NCBI GenBank assembly: GCA_032156805.1
Contig: JALDXQ010000005.1
Coordinates: forward strand, 26,033 to 90,032
DNA from: Gp6-AA40 sp032156805
GTDB taxonomy: Bacteria > Acidobacteriota > Vicinamibacteria > Vicinamibacterales > UBA2999
Length of the DNA stretch: 64,000 nt
Reading direction: 5' to 3'
Made by a program: the position numbers and the translations under genes. Below the pieces are notes generated by a model. That model had not been told where the DNA came from and made no database searches. It saw only the letters and a program-made list of their open reading frames with translations. Numbering within the stretch: the first letter of the stretch is position 1; every line of letters starts with the position of its first letter. Below are positions 17,816-26,775 of this stretch, piece after piece.

Positions 17816-18874
17816 CTACTTGGCTGCGGCGTTGCCAGCCGTTCCGAATTGACCGAGAAATGCCGATATCGCCGCGTCCATTCCCACACGCGGCGTCCAG
17901 CCGAGCCGCTCCTTGAGCTTCCGGTTCGAGAACTGGCAGCGCTTCCATTCGGCCGCACATCGGCGGCGATTGAAGACAGGAGGAAGCTGACCTTCGGACC
18001 GGCGTGAGTACTCCTCCCACAACGAGCACAGGCGGTACCCCAGCCAGTAGGGAATCCGAACGCAGCGAAATCGGCCGGCGCGCCGGCGATACGCCTTCAG
18101 GAACTGTCTGGCCGTCGGCAGCTCGTCGTCGACGACATTGAAGACTTCGCCGTCGACTCCGGGGACGAGGCCAGCGAGCACGATCGCTTCGGCGCAGTTG
18201 TCCACGTATGTGAGAGGCACCAGGTGCGATCCGCCGATCTGGATGAAGAACCCGAAGGTATCGATACCGATCCGGCCGCTCAGTTCCTTCTTGCCAGGAC
18301 CGAACACGGCACCGGGCCGGAGAATCACGAAGCTAAGCGCGCGGTCGCCGTAGGACCTGACAACTTGCTCTTGCTTCAGCTTGCCGAATCCATACGCGTC
18401 ATACCGCTCCTGGGGCGCATCTTCCAATGGGCAGCGTTCGTCAATGAGCGAGACGCCCTTCGCCGCGAGGTTGGAATACACGGCAAACGAGCTGACGTTC
18501 ACGAACCGCTTCGGGTTACCGAACTGCAGGAAGCTCTCAATGAGGTTGCGAGTTGCCAGGGCAGAGTTGAGAAAAGCGCCCGCAAACGACTTCTCCATTC
18601 CGGCGGCGAGATGATAAACGACGGACACGCCCCGTGCCGCCGCCGTGCAGGCGTCAGGTGAGGTGAGATCGCCGGCAACGATCTCCACGCCGTCGCGACC
18701 GCACCTGTCGAGCACGCTCTCGAGGCGACCGAGCCGACTCGACGAACGAACGAGGCAGCGGATGTTGGTGAGCCCGCGGCCGAGCAGTGTCTCGACAACC
18801 TTGGAACCGATGAAGCCGCTCGAACCAGTCACTAGGACTGTGTCGTGTGGCGACAAGATGGACACCGTCGTCAC
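17816..18874 (-). CDS. NAD-dependent epimerase/dehydratase (extended SDR)
   Basis: 352 aa from a GTG at 18874 that overlaps the previous stop as GTGA, which fixes the start. The N-terminal glycine motif is VLVTGSSGFIGSKV; the catalytic YxxxK is in YDAYGFGKLKQE, with Ser in VNVSSFAVYS. The downstream GAVFGPGKKELSGR region is typical of extended SDRs that bind nucleotide sugars (4-epimerases, 4,6-dehydratases, 4-reductases) or 3-beta-HSD-like enzymes. The gene lies between two Gfo/Idh/MocA oxidoreductases and probably acts on the same nucleotide-sugar pool. Confidence 0.88.
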   Translation of the reverse strand: MTTVSILSPHDTVLVTGSSGFIGSKVVETLLGRGLTNIRCLVRSSSRLGRLESVLDRCGRDGVEIVAGDLTSPDACTAAARGVSVVYHLAAGMEKSFAGAFLNSALATRNLIESFLQFGNPKRFVNVSSFAVYSNLAAKGVSLIDERCPLEDAPQERYDAYGFGKLKQEQVVRSYGDRALSFVILRPGAVFGPGKKELSGRIGIDTFGFFIQIGGSHLVPLTYVDNCAEAIVLAGLVPGVDGEVFNVVDDELPTARQFLKAYRRRAGRFRCVRIPYWLGYRLCSLWEEYSRRSEGQLPPVFNRRRCAAEWKRCQFSNRKLKERLGWTPRVGMDAAISAFLGQFGTAGNAAAK

Positions 18875-19938
18875 GATGCCACCCCGAGCCGGCACTTCTT
18901 CGGCCGGAACCGGAGCTGCACGTCGCTGTTGGTCTCGATCGACTCGTAGATCGCCGTGATCAACTCCAGCGACTTTCGCCCCTCGAGACCGTCGACGAGC
19001 GCTGCCTTCTTGGTTTGCAGCGATGTGACCACGCCGCGCAGATACTCGCCGAGGTTGTAGCCGAAGTCCGGAGGATTGCGTCCGAAGCGTTCGAACACCA
19101 GATCATCGATCGGTTGCTTGTCCTCGAAATTCCACGTCAGCAGCTCGTTCATGAAGAACCCGCCGATCACCACACTCCCCTTCTCGCCGAGAATGCTGAT
19201 CGAGCCTTCCAGGTCCTTCGGCCGGGTCGCCGTCGTGGCCTCGAGGATGCCGAGCGCACCGGAGTTGAACCGGATCAGGGCGACGCCAGTGTCCTCGCAC
19301 TCGATCTTCACGAGACGAGTGGTGGCCATGCTGCGAAGCGACTCCACGCCGCCCATGAACCACGTCAACATGTCGATGTGGTGCACAGCCTGATTCATGA
19401 ACACCCCGCCGTCGTGCGCCCATGTACCGCGCCACGATTCCGAGTCGTAATAGGCCTGATCGCGCGTCCATCGCAGGCGCACCGTGCCCATCACCAGGCG
19501 CCCGAACCGCCCCTGCTCGAGGGCTTCCCGGGCCCTGACGACCGGCGGGTTATAGCGGTTCTGATGCACGACGAAGAGTTTGATGCCATGGGCATCGCAG
19601 GCCTCGATCATTCGGTCGGCATCTTCCAGGCGCAGCGCCAGCGGCTTCTCGACGACAATCGGCCGTCCGTACTCGACCAGATCCAGAACGTTGGTACAAT
19701 GAGCACCACTCGGCGTGAGCACGGAGAACACGTCGATCGTGTCGCCCACTGCCTGCATCAGCTCGCCAACGCTGCCGAACGCCGGGGCGCCGTATGTGGC
19801 CGAGAACTCCCGTGCCCGTGACAAATCCAGATCCACGAAGGCGCCGATCTCCGCTCCCTCCACGTGCTTCTGCAGCGCGTGCGCATGTTTCCGCGCAATG
19901 TTTCCGCAACCAATCAAGGCAAACCGCAAACTGCTCAT
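18871..19938 (-). CDS. WbpB/WlbA-like nucleotide-sugar 3-dehydrogenase (Gfo/Idh/MocA)
   Basis: 355 aa from the ATG at 19938. The Rossmann motif is FALIGCGNIARKHAHAL, EKP is in VVEKPLALRLEDADR, and the signature stretch RWTRDQAYYDSESWRG followed by GGVFMNQAVHHIDML closely resembles WbpB/WlbA, the UDP-GlcNAcA 3-dehydrogenase. That enzyme makes the 3-keto sugar used by the WbpE aminotransferase, recycling NADH with 2-oxoglutarate. The downstream DegT aminotransferase and the WbpD-like acetyltransferase at 41731-42225 support this pathway. The start is 61 nt after the FemAB-like gene. No WbpA-type UDP-GlcNAc 6-dehydrogenase was found in the window. Confidence 0.85.
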   Translation of the reverse strand: MSSLRFALIGCGNIARKHAHALQKHVEGAEIGAFVDLDLSRAREFSATYGAPAFGSVGELMQAVGDTIDVFSVLTPSGAHCTNVLDLVEYGRPIVVEKPLALRLEDADRMIEACDAHGIKLFVVHQNRYNPPVVRAREALEQGRFGRLVMGTVRLRWTRDQAYYDSESWRGTWAHDGGVFMNQAVHHIDMLTWFMGGVESLRSMATTRLVKIECEDTGVALIRFNSGALGILEATTATRPKDLEGSISILGEKGSVVIGGFFMNELLTWNFEDKQPIDDLVFERFGRNPPDFGYNLGEYLRGVVTSLQTKKAALVDGLEGRKSLELITAIYESIETNSDVQLRFRPKKCRLGVAS

Positions 19939-19999
19939 GCCTTCAGTTCCCCACATTCATTCGGCTGTGGCGACCACAACGAACCTGCCGCGCCGGCAG

Positions 20000-21040
20000 T
20001 CAGCCAAAATGCCGGTACAGCGCTCTGCCGACCGCGGCACGCACGGAGTGCGGGGCCCGGTCGGCGCCCCACCGTGCCAACCGATCGCGAGCACGAGCTC
20101 CCGCGCTCGGCCGGCTGGGGGATCGCCAGTACCGGAGAGTCGTACGACCTGCGCCCCAGCGCTCCTTGAATCGCGCAAGACCCGCATCCTCCATGTCGGT
20201 ACGCCCCAGGTCCATGTGCGTGCCTCCGCCGACGCACGCCTCCTGGATCGTGTTCCAGAAGAGCAGGTGCATGGCGCCCAGCGGATGCCCTGCGACCTCC
20301 GATCCGCCGTACTTGTAGACCGTCGTCGTGCCATGACGGAGCGTGATCATGCCTGCCATAGGTCGGCCTTGGTGACTCGCGATCCGCACGGTCATCGCAT
20401 CGCCGAAGCCGTCGGCAAGGTTTTCGAACCATGTGAACGGCTGCGGCGGAAGGCCGTGGCGTTGGCGCGTGACGACGAGGAGCCCGTAGAATTGCCGGAG
20501 CAGGCGCGCGTCGCGGCCGGCTTCGCATGTAAGCCCCTCGCGCTGCGCCCTGAGAATTTTTCGCTGTGTCGAGCTCTTGTGGAACCGGCGGAAGAGCTCC
20601 TCCGGGTTGCGGTCTAATGGCAACACGTGGAACAGATACTCGGCCGAGACGGTGAAGGATGTGCTGTCTGCATCGTCTGTCGCGATCGGACGGAACTCGA
20701 CGTAGCGCCACCGGTGCTCCTGCCGCGCCGCTGCGACGTGGTCGAGAATGTTGCGCACCTGCTGCGAGTCGTCCGCCAGCGGATCGCAATGATCGGAGAA
20801 CGGCAGCGACACCAGCCGACAGCCTGTCAGCCAGCTCCGGATTTCGCAGAACAGAACTCCTGAGCGCAGCGGCGCATCGGACCGGGACGTGGAGAAGACG
20901 ACAGGTCTGTATCCATAGGTCCGTTGCAACGCCACCAGCCAAGCAGGCGTGTGGAACACCGAGGCGTGTGGGTGGCGTGCCACCAACAACGCCCACCGCG
21001 GGTCTGTCAACGGATCGATCCGGTAAACAGTCGAGGGCAC
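20000..21040 (-). CDS. FemAB/GNAT-like protein of the exosortase EPS locus
   Basis: 346 aa with a GTG start (21040). The GNAT/FemAB double-fold pattern is visible: the first half ends at RWRYVEFRPI, and the second has FHKSSTQRKILRAQREGL, GRPMAGMITLRHG, VYKYGGSEVAGHPLGAMHLLFW and MDLGRTDMEDAGLARFKERWGA. Proteins of this type accompany exosortase-linked EPS clusters and resemble aminoacyl or acyl transferases; the acceptor is not known. It ends 61 nt before the WbpB-like gene and begins 9 nt after the exosortase gene, so it is surely cotranscribed with the exosortase. Confidence 0.83.
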   Translation of the reverse strand: MPSTVYRIDPLTDPRWALLVARHPHASVFHTPAWLVALQRTYGYRPVVFSTSRSDAPLRSGVLFCEIRSWLTGCRLVSLPFSDHCDPLADDSQQVRNILDHVAAARQEHRWRYVEFRPIATDDADSTSFTVSAEYLFHVLPLDRNPEELFRRFHKSSTQRKILRAQREGLTCEAGRDARLLRQFYGLLVVTRQRHGLPPQPFTWFENLADGFGDAMTVRIASHQGRPMAGMITLRHGTTTVYKYGGSEVAGHPLGAMHLLFWNTIQEACVGGGTHMDLGRTDMEDAGLARFKERWGAGRTTLRYWRSPSRPSAGARARDRLARWGADRAPHSVRAAVGRALYRHFG

Positions 21041-21049
21041 ACGCGCGCT

Positions 21050-21922
21050 TCACACCGCGCGGGCGCGGGGCACCCACGGGCGCGGCGACTCGACACCCCG
21101 CAACAGCAGGAGAATCGGCGTCATCAGCGCCAGCGCGAGCAGGAAGAACACGACCCCGCCTTCGTGGTGCAGCTGTCCCGTCAGAAATCCCGGGTCCACA
21201 TGGACAGAGAGCAGCGTAAGGGCGACGATCCGTATCGCGTTCTTGAGAATCGCCATCGGGAGCACCGCCGCGATCAGCGCAGTCCTGGTCCATCCCTTCT
21301 GCAGGAAGAGATGACCCGCGAGGAGGCTCGTGAGCAGAAGGCCGATGCTCGATCGAATTCCGCTGCACTCATCGGCGATTTCAATGACGACGCCCGGGAG
21401 CGAGAAGATGTACCCGTCGCGGTGATGGACGCTCCCGGTCGCGCTGAAGAGGAGCGCCACTGCCTCGGTCGATCCGTCCTTCAACACCTGGACCGCCGCA
21501 GCGAGCCACGGCGCCGGGATCGGGACCGTGCAGGCCAGAAACAGAAGGGGAAACGCCGCACGCCTGGCGGCACGGCGGCCGTAGACGAGCACGAACGCAC
21601 CAATCCATACCGCGACCAGCGCTGCCGCAGGCGCTGACAGGTCGCCAGATGCCTGCGCCGCTCGGACCGACGGAGCGATCATCATCGCCATTCCCGCTAG
21701 AACGAGGGGCAGACCGAGACGCCAGTCGGTTCGCACGTCGGCGAAAATGACGTCGCGCTCCTGATATGCGAGGACCATAGCCACCAGCGGCATCAGCAGG
21801 ATGTATGAGGCGGTCCCATTCGTTCGAGAGAACTCGAACAGCGTCCACATGAGCGGCGCCTCGACCAGCGCCGCGATCGCGGAGCAGCCCGCAAAAAGAA
21901 CCGTCCGGCCCGCAATCGTCAT
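21050..21922 (-). CDS. Exosortase (PEP-CTERM sorting transpeptidase)
   Basis: 290 aa from the ATG at 21922; a TTG at 21937 is possible. It is a multi-pass inner-membrane protein with about eight hydrophobic segments. The three family catalytic residues are present: Cys186 in EIADECSGIRSSIGLL, Arg231 in LKNAIRIVALTL, and His252 or His253 in LHHEGGVVFF. The enzyme recognises the PEP-CTERM tail of secreted proteins, cleaves it, and probably hands the protein to a further acceptor. Two candidate substrates lie at 32787-33317 and 34746-35351. The EPS genes on both sides fit the known coupling of exosortases with polysaccharide biosynthesis. The exosortase subclass cannot be assigned by eye. Confidence 0.93.
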   Translation of the reverse strand: MTIAGRTVLFAGCSAIAALVEAPLMWTLFEFSRTNGTASYILLMPLVAMVLAYQERDVIFADVRTDWRLGLPLVLAGMAMMIAPSVRAAQASGDLSAPAAALVAVWIGAFVLVYGRRAARRAAFPLLFLACTVPIPAPWLAAAVQVLKDGSTEAVALLFSATGSVHHRDGYIFSLPGVVIEIADECSGIRSSIGLLLTSLLAGHLFLQKGWTRTALIAAVLPMAILKNAIRIVALTLLSVHVDPGFLTGQLHHEGGVVFFLLALALMTPILLLLRGVESPRPWVPRARAV

Positions 21923-22005
21923 CGATGAACGGCGCAATTCACAATGCAGACGTCAGACGCAAACGGGTCGACTCCCTCTGCAGTCTGCCGCATTCGCACG
22001 GTGCA

Positions 22006-23424
22006 CTACTGGTTGACGGTATCAGCGCCCGCGACACGATACTCAACAGTGTCGCCGTCGAGGCGCGCGTACGCGATCCGCGCGCGATCGCTCTGCGGAC
22101 CCTCGATCCGCCACGAAGCACCGGTCCGCACCAGCCTCATCTCCCGCCGCGCCCGCCACCAGTCGTTCACCTGCCCCGGGAGCGCGATCCAGAGGTGTCG
22201 TTCCGATCGGACGCGCACGAGATATTCCAGCAGCTCCACGTATACCGCACGTGCGCGCGGCTCGGTCAGGTAATCGGGGTGAGCGATGAAGCTGATCAGA
22301 CCGTGTTTCGAAAGGAGCGTATCGGTCTGCGCCTTCCACCGATCGACGGAGTAATCGCCCAGAATGTGAAACAGCGAGTAGTCCTGCGTCGTCGTGAGGG
22401 GCAGCTCGAGGATCCCCCGATTGAAGTACGGCATGACCGTACAACATCCGCCCCGCTGCGGCTCCAGGTGCGCCGCGTTTGGAACAGACATGTCGTAAGA
22501 GAATTCGAACGTATCAAACCAGGTCTGCTCGCGGTACATCGCTCCCGAGCGGAAACCGCCGCACTGGAAATGGCGGGCGAAGTGGTTGATCTCTGCTGCC
22601 CGCTGCTCGAACTTCTGACGGTCTTCGAACAACCGGCCATCGTGCTCGAGGTCGTGCAGGTTGACCTCGAAGCCGCGGCGCCTCAGGTCGGCAACGAGCC
22701 ACGCCTCCAGTGGATGGCTCGGAATCATCTGGAACGCCGAGCGGATGTCGTAGGACTCGTCGAGCGCCGCCAGCTCCAAACAGAACGCCCGTCCCGCGCC
22801 CGATTCCACGTCGTGAGTCATCATGGCGCATCCGGCTGCGCCTTCGGGCCAGAACCAGATGAACGGAATCTCCAGACGACCCGATCGCTTCAGAAGCAGC
22901 CGCATTGTTGTCCGGAATATTTCGTCGACGCTGTCGTCTATCGGCCACTTAGGGAACGGAATCGAATCCCAGTCGCTCAACCGAAGGCGCTGAAGGTGCT
23001 TCCGCACGGGCACGGTGAGAAGCGGCCGAAGAAGGTAGTAGACAGAGCGCGCCGGCGCACTACCCAGCAATTTCTGGAGCCATCCATCCGGCGGAAGGGA
23101 GTATCGCTCCTCACGCAGGTTCGTGACGACTTCGGCAAGATCGAACGGCAGTTCCAGGACGCAGTTCCGCATAGACGCATGGGCGCCGACCTCGGCGAGA
23201 GACGCGGAGGGCTGGCGCGCCGGACGGCCGTGCCCGAGTCGCCCGAAGCAGGTTGCGCCTCCGAATGCGAAGTAGCCCAGATCGACAGACAGGTTTGGTG
23301 ATGCCTCGACGGCCGCGAAGTCGTCCGGGCACCGAAAGTAGTCGAGGAGTGCTGCAGTGCTCGCGGAGAGGGCGGACGGACGTGCACCAGCAGAAGGCGC
23401 TTCAGGCGAAAGCGCGGGCAACAT
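22006..23424 (-). CDS. Polysaccharide deacetylase-like (NodB superfamily) protein
   Basis: 472 aa, no clear signal peptide. The central region shows a NodB-like start CAMMTHDVESGAG, where HDVE replaces the usual TFDDG. Strand/helix repeats such as FEVNLHDLEHDGRLF and GFRSGAMYREQTWF follow, ending with LISFIAHPDYLTEPRA. The C-terminal 70 residues look like a small beta domain (WRIEGPQSDRARIAYARLDG). Similar proteins occur in EPS clusters; whether it deacetylates is uncertain because the standard metal-binding set is only partly present. It lies between a Gfo/Idh/MocA gene (53 nt) and the exosortase (83 nt). Confidence 0.7.
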   Translation of the reverse strand: MLPALSPEAPSAGARPSALSASTAALLDYFRCPDDFAAVEASPNLSVDLGYFAFGGATCFGRLGHGRPARQPSASLAEVGAHASMRNCVLELPFDLAEVVTNLREERYSLPPDGWLQKLLGSAPARSVYYLLRPLLTVPVRKHLQRLRLSDWDSIPFPKWPIDDSVDEIFRTTMRLLLKRSGRLEIPFIWFWPEGAAGCAMMTHDVESGAGRAFCLELAALDESYDIRSAFQMIPSHPLEAWLVADLRRRGFEVNLHDLEHDGRLFEDRQKFEQRAAEINHFARHFQCGGFRSGAMYREQTWFDTFEFSYDMSVPNAAHLEPQRGGCCTVMPYFNRGILELPLTTTQDYSLFHILGDYSVDRWKAQTDTLLSKHGLISFIAHPDYLTEPRARAVYVELLEYLVRVRSERHLWIALPGQVNDWWRARREMRLVRTGASWRIEGPQSDRARIAYARLDGDTVEYRVAGADTVNQ

Positions 23425-23477
23425 GGAGTTCTTGTTCAGACTGTTTCCTGGCCGGCGGACGTGCGTCCGGTAGGCAC

Positions 23478-24557
23478 TCAGAGAGGGACGATCCGCCCGC
23501 GCTCTTTCAGCGACTGATCGGCGGCTTCGAGCAACCGCACGACTCGAAGACCCGCGTGACCGTCGTTGACTGGCGCCGTGCCGGACATGACGCAGTCGAG
23601 GAAGTACTCGAGCTCGCGGTTCAGGGCCTCAGTGCCATCCACCTTCGGCGACCACACGTCACCCGAACGGTAGCTCACGAGCAGGTCGTATACTCCCTGG
23701 CCGTTGGTGAGGTCGACGCCCTTGTCGTACACGCGGATTTTCTCGTCCGGTTCCAGATCATTCCACACGAGCATCTTGTCCTTGCCGCCAATGAGTGTGG
23801 TGCGGATTTTCACTGGAGAGAGCCAGTTGACGTTGATGTGGGCGATCAGATTTCCAGGGAAGTACACCGTGATGAACGCCATGTCGGCGAGGTTGTTCAA
23901 GTGACTGCCGCCGGTCGCGACGACACCATCGGGCTTCACTTGCAGAATGTGGTCCATGATCGAGAGATCGTGGGGCGCCAGGTCCCACACCACACTCACG
24001 TCGTGCTGGAAGAGACCCAGATTCACGCGAGTCGAATCGAAGTAGTAAAGCGGTCCCAGCGTCCCGTTCTCGACCAGCTCCCGGATTTTCCGGACCGCCC
24101 CTCCGAAGAGGAAGGTATGGTCCACCATGATCTGTAGATTCTTCCGTTCCGCGAGTTCGATCAGCTGTTCCGCCTGCTGGACAGTGGAGGTGAACGGCTT
24201 CTCGACGAATACGTGTTTGCCATTCTCGAGCGCCGCCCGTGCAATCTCGAAATGCGTCCACACTGGTGTGACGACGGCAACGGCATCGATCTCCGTGGAG
24301 TTCAGCACGTCGGCCGCGTCGCTCGTGAGGTGGATTCCTGGATACAGCCGGCTAGCCCGCTTGAGGGCGGCGGGGGTGCGATCGCAGATGGCGCTGACCT
24401 GGCAGCGCTCAAGCCCGGTCAGGTTCCGGGTGACGTTGGGGCCCCAATACCCGTAGCCGATGACGCCGATGCGGACGAGGTTCGTCGTGTGCTCGACTCG
24501 CGGCTCAGGTGGTTGGGCGGACATCGTATCCGGAACAGGAACACCGATCGTGCTCAT
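23478..24557 (-). CDS. Gfo/Idh/MocA family oxidoreductase
   Basis: 359 aa. The dinucleotide-binding motif VRIGVIGYGYWGPNVTRN starts near residue 28, so the N-terminus is extended relative to most members; the first ATG is kept because no better-supported start is seen. EKP is in VFVEKPFTSTVQQAEQ, and the C-terminal domain contains VWDLAPHDLSIMDHIL, a pattern common in sugar dehydrogenases such as UDP-N-acetylglucosamine/uronate 3-dehydrogenases. It probably supplies an oxidised nucleotide sugar. It lies 46 nt after the initiating sugar transferase, at the start of the modification section. Confidence 0.87.
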   Translation of the reverse strand: MSTIGVPVPDTMSAQPPEPRVEHTTNLVRIGVIGYGYWGPNVTRNLTGLERCQVSAICDRTPAALKRASRLYPGIHLTSDAADVLNSTEIDAVAVVTPVWTHFEIARAALENGKHVFVEKPFTSTVQQAEQLIELAERKNLQIMVDHTFLFGGAVRKIRELVENGTLGPLYYFDSTRVNLGLFQHDVSVVWDLAPHDLSIMDHILQVKPDGVVATGGSHLNNLADMAFITVYFPGNLIAHINVNWLSPVKIRTTLIGGKDKMLVWNDLEPDEKIRVYDKGVDLTNGQGVYDLLVSYRSGDVWSPKVDGTEALNRELEYFLDCVMSGTAPVNDGHAGLRVVRLLEAADQSLKERGRIVPL

Positions 24558-24603
24558 AAGCAGTTCAGCGCAGATGTGGAAAGCGGGACTGACTTGCGTG
24601 CGT

Positions 24604-25761
24604 TCAGCACGCGCCCTTGCCGGATATCACTGCGCGCGGCGTGGCCAGTAGGATCTTGATGTCAGTCCATGCTGACTGAGTCTGCACGTACCGGAGGTCC
24701 AGACGCACCATATCGTCGAAGCTCGTACGGCTTCGCCCCGTCACCTGCCACAAACCGGTGATCCCCGGCTTGGCCTCGAGGACGCGGCGATAATGCCATC
24801 GTTTGTACTGTTCCACTTCGTAGGCCAGCGGGGGCCGTGGTCCGACGAGCGACATGTCGCCCCGGATGACGTTCCAAAGCTGGGGCAGTTCATCGAGGCT
24901 CGTCTTCCGGAGGATCCGGCCCACTAACGTGACGCGGGGGTCGTTGACGATCTTGAAAAGCCCGCTTCCGTCGGTCGGCGCAGCACTGGCGCCGGCTTTG
25001 ATGAAATGGGTGACGAACCGCTGGTGCAAGCAATCGTCGACATCGACCCCCATCGTTCGGAACTTCAACATCGTGAACGGCACTCCATACGCGCCGACCC
25101 TGACCTGGCGGAAGAAAACGGGACCCGCCGACGTCAGCTTCACCAGCACGGCGATGAGCGCGAACAGCGGCAATAACGCGACGAGCAGTGCGAAGCTGCC
25201 CACCAGGTCGAGCCCGCGCTTGACCGCGGCCCGCACCCGCGACTGGCGACGGCCATCCCGGAGTTCGACGAACACCGGGTCCGCCACTGACGCTCCTGAC
25301 AACGGCCCCGTGAGAGAGACGTGCACACCAACCGACAGCGATGCGGCGACGTTGGGATCGAGTCGCTCGCTCAGTTGCTGCCGCACATGCCGCTCGAAAT
25401 CACGAACGGTCGCCAAGCTCGACGCATCGCCACATGGACGAAGCAGGCCGAGGACCCGCTCTTTTGTAAACCATCCGAGGACATCTGTTTCGTGTGTCTG
25501 ACCCGACACGACATCCAGGACTGTCGACCAAGGAATCGATTGCTTGGCTGGACCTTCGACGAGCACCAACGCAAAGGCCTGCTCGAAGCGGTACGCCCGC
25601 TTCCATTCCCGGATGAGAACGTCGCGGAACAATTGCTCGCCCATCGGGCAACTCGTGCGCGACCCCACGCTCGCACCGTTGATCTTTTCGACTCCTCCTC
25701 CGCCGGAGACAGATGTTGCTGAGGGAAGGAGCCTCGGGAACAATCGGGTGACCATTTCCAT
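24604..25761 (-). CDS. Initiating phosphoglycosyl transferase with degenerate GGDEF-like N-domain
   Basis: 385 aa. The C-terminal 205 residues form a bacterial sugar transferase: a membrane segment (SFALLVALLPLFALIAVLV), then PVFFRQVRVG, FTMLKFRTM, RKTSLDELPQLWNVIRGD and LVGPRPPLAYEVE, and KPGITGLWQVTGRS. The D-E pair in SLDELPQ is catalytic in this family. It transfers a sugar-1-phosphate to undecaprenyl phosphate to start the repeat unit. The N-terminal part (about residues 40-150) resembles a GGDEF domain (LIREWKRAYRFEQAFALVL, TDVLGWFTKERVLGLL, ASLSVGVHVSL) but FTKER stands where GGDEF should be, so cyclase activity is lost. The ATG overlaps the previous stop as TAATG. Confidence 0.92.
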   Translation of the reverse strand: MEMVTRLFPRLLPSATSVSGGGGVEKINGASVGSRTSCPMGEQLFRDVLIREWKRAYRFEQAFALVLVEGPAKQSIPWSTVLDVVSGQTHETDVLGWFTKERVLGLLRPCGDASSLATVRDFERHVRQQLSERLDPNVAASLSVGVHVSLTGPLSGASVADPVFVELRDGRRQSRVRAAVKRGLDLVGSFALLVALLPLFALIAVLVKLTSAGPVFFRQVRVGAYGVPFTMLKFRTMGVDVDDCLHQRFVTHFIKAGASAAPTDGSGLFKIVNDPRVTLVGRILRKTSLDELPQLWNVIRGDMSLVGPRPPLAYEVEQYKRWHYRRVLEAKPGITGLWQVTGRSRTSFDDMVRLDLRYVQTQSAWTDIKILLATPRAVISGKGAC

Positions 25762-26228
25762 TACGCCCCTCCCCGACCAAGTCGAATGACGCGAACGTCC
25801 AAGCGTTGCGCTGCTGCCAGCGGCACCCGTCGACTGAGAAGGTGGCTCACCCTCTCCACGATACGCGGCAAAACGTCGTCGCCCGGCGCGACAGGGCCCT
25901 GAGCAAGAACGGCACCTGCCACACGCCCCTGGCGAAGCCAGCCAACAAAATCAACCTCCCGAAAGCAGTGACCCAACCCGGCAAAGAGGATCCGCGCGAT
26001 CGTGCGTGAAATCTTGACACCGGATCCAGCCTCATCCGTGATACGGACGCTGAGGAACAGAATAGTAGTTTTCGCGAAGCGGGCCCGCTTCCTTTCGATT
26101 GCCAGCATGTGCCGAAAGGCCTCTTGATCGTAGACCTCACTGATCCGGCCCCTGAGATCGAAGCCGCTCGTCAGGAGAGCAGCCATATGGCTGCTGGAGG
26201 AAAACAAGAGATGTGAACGCAACGCCAT
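25761..26228 (-). CDS. Stand-alone degenerate GGDEF-like domain protein
   Basis: 155 aa. The fold pattern matches the N-domain of the next gene: FRHMLAIERKRARFAKTTILF, then DFVGWLRQGRVAGAVLA (LRQGR in place of the GGDEF loop) and QRLDVRVIRLG as the last strand. It should therefore not make c-di-GMP. It is coupled to the sugar transferase by a TAATG overlap and is the first gene after a strong sigma-54 promoter match whose -12 end lies 104 nt upstream. It may be a regulator or partner of the transferase. A second ATG at 26186 is possible. The spacing to the promoter matches that of the PEP-CTERM genes if 26228 is used. Confidence 0.7.
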   Translation of the reverse strand: MALRSHLLFSSSSHMAALLTSGFDLRGRISEVYDQEAFRHMLAIERKRARFAKTTILFLSVRITDEAGSGVKISRTIARILFAGLGHCFREVDFVGWLRQGRVAGAVLAQGPVAPGDDVLPRIVERVSHLLSRRVPLAAAQRLDVRVIRLGRGGA

Positions 26229-26775
26229 CGAGTGCCCGTCTCAAACTGCCGCCTGCCAGATCGCGCCTTCACCGAGCGTGCGACAGGCACGCCCGACGCC
26301 CACACGGTGGGGGAAGCGGCTTTCCCGTTCCTGCAAACGATTCGCCATACTGTCACACAAATTGCACTATCTGTCGAACAACATAATCGTCGTTTCTGCA
26401 ATAGTTTGCGGTCAATACAAGTTCGTAACTACTCAGTACGTCCAGCCAGTTCAAAAAATTGCAGATTTCTGCGGACGTATAGTCCACGCTTATGCAGAAT
26501 TTGCCTCTCCTACCGTACGGACGTTGGATAGTGCTTCGCCCTCTGACTTACAGGGTCAGGGACGATCTGTCGGCTCTCTAAGACGTCGTCCCCCGTGAGT
26601 CGCCACATCGTCCCCTCACGGAGCACGAGGTCTTCAGGCCGGAATCCAACCGCTTCGACCGCCACTATCTTGCCGTCTATCGTTTCGCAGCAACTGCCGC
26701 CTGTACCAATGCGGCGACGGCGTCTCAGACTTCCCGTCGAGTGCTGAATTTGTGGCCGCGCCCAAAACGCGGGCG
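26229..26775. other. 547-bp intergenic region with an AT-rich core
   Basis: The region separates the kinase gene from the GGDEF-like gene. It is clearly more AT-rich than its surroundings between about 26335 and 26470 and contains the sigma-54 promoter match at 26332-26347. On the minus strand a protein-like stretch ending at a TAG at 26510 (VAVEAVGFRPEDLVLREG and following residues) has only one internal ATG, giving 32 aa; it may be a decayed gene or a short ORF and is not called. Confidence 0.5.
26332..26347 (-). promoter_or_regulatory. Sigma-54 promoter of the GGDEF-like / sugar transferase unit
   Basis: Minus strand TGGCGAATCGTTTGCA: TGGC at -24, TTTGCA at -12, GG-to-GC distance 12 nt, a near-consensus RpoN site. 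Predicted transcription start is near 26321, with a leader of about 94 nt to the ATG at 26228. The neighbouring DNA upstream of the site is AT-rich, as expected for an activator- and IHF-bound region. Confidence 0.7.

Noticed and set aside
19935..21368. Minus-strand open frame of 477 codons
   Set aside because: Overlaps the FemAB and exosortase genes in another frame; both of those have clear family motifs.
26510..26775. Protein-like minus-strand stretch before the GGDEF-like gene
   Set aside because: Readable residues, but no ribosome-binding site and only a 32-codon frame from an ATG; could be a relic, not enough for a gene call.
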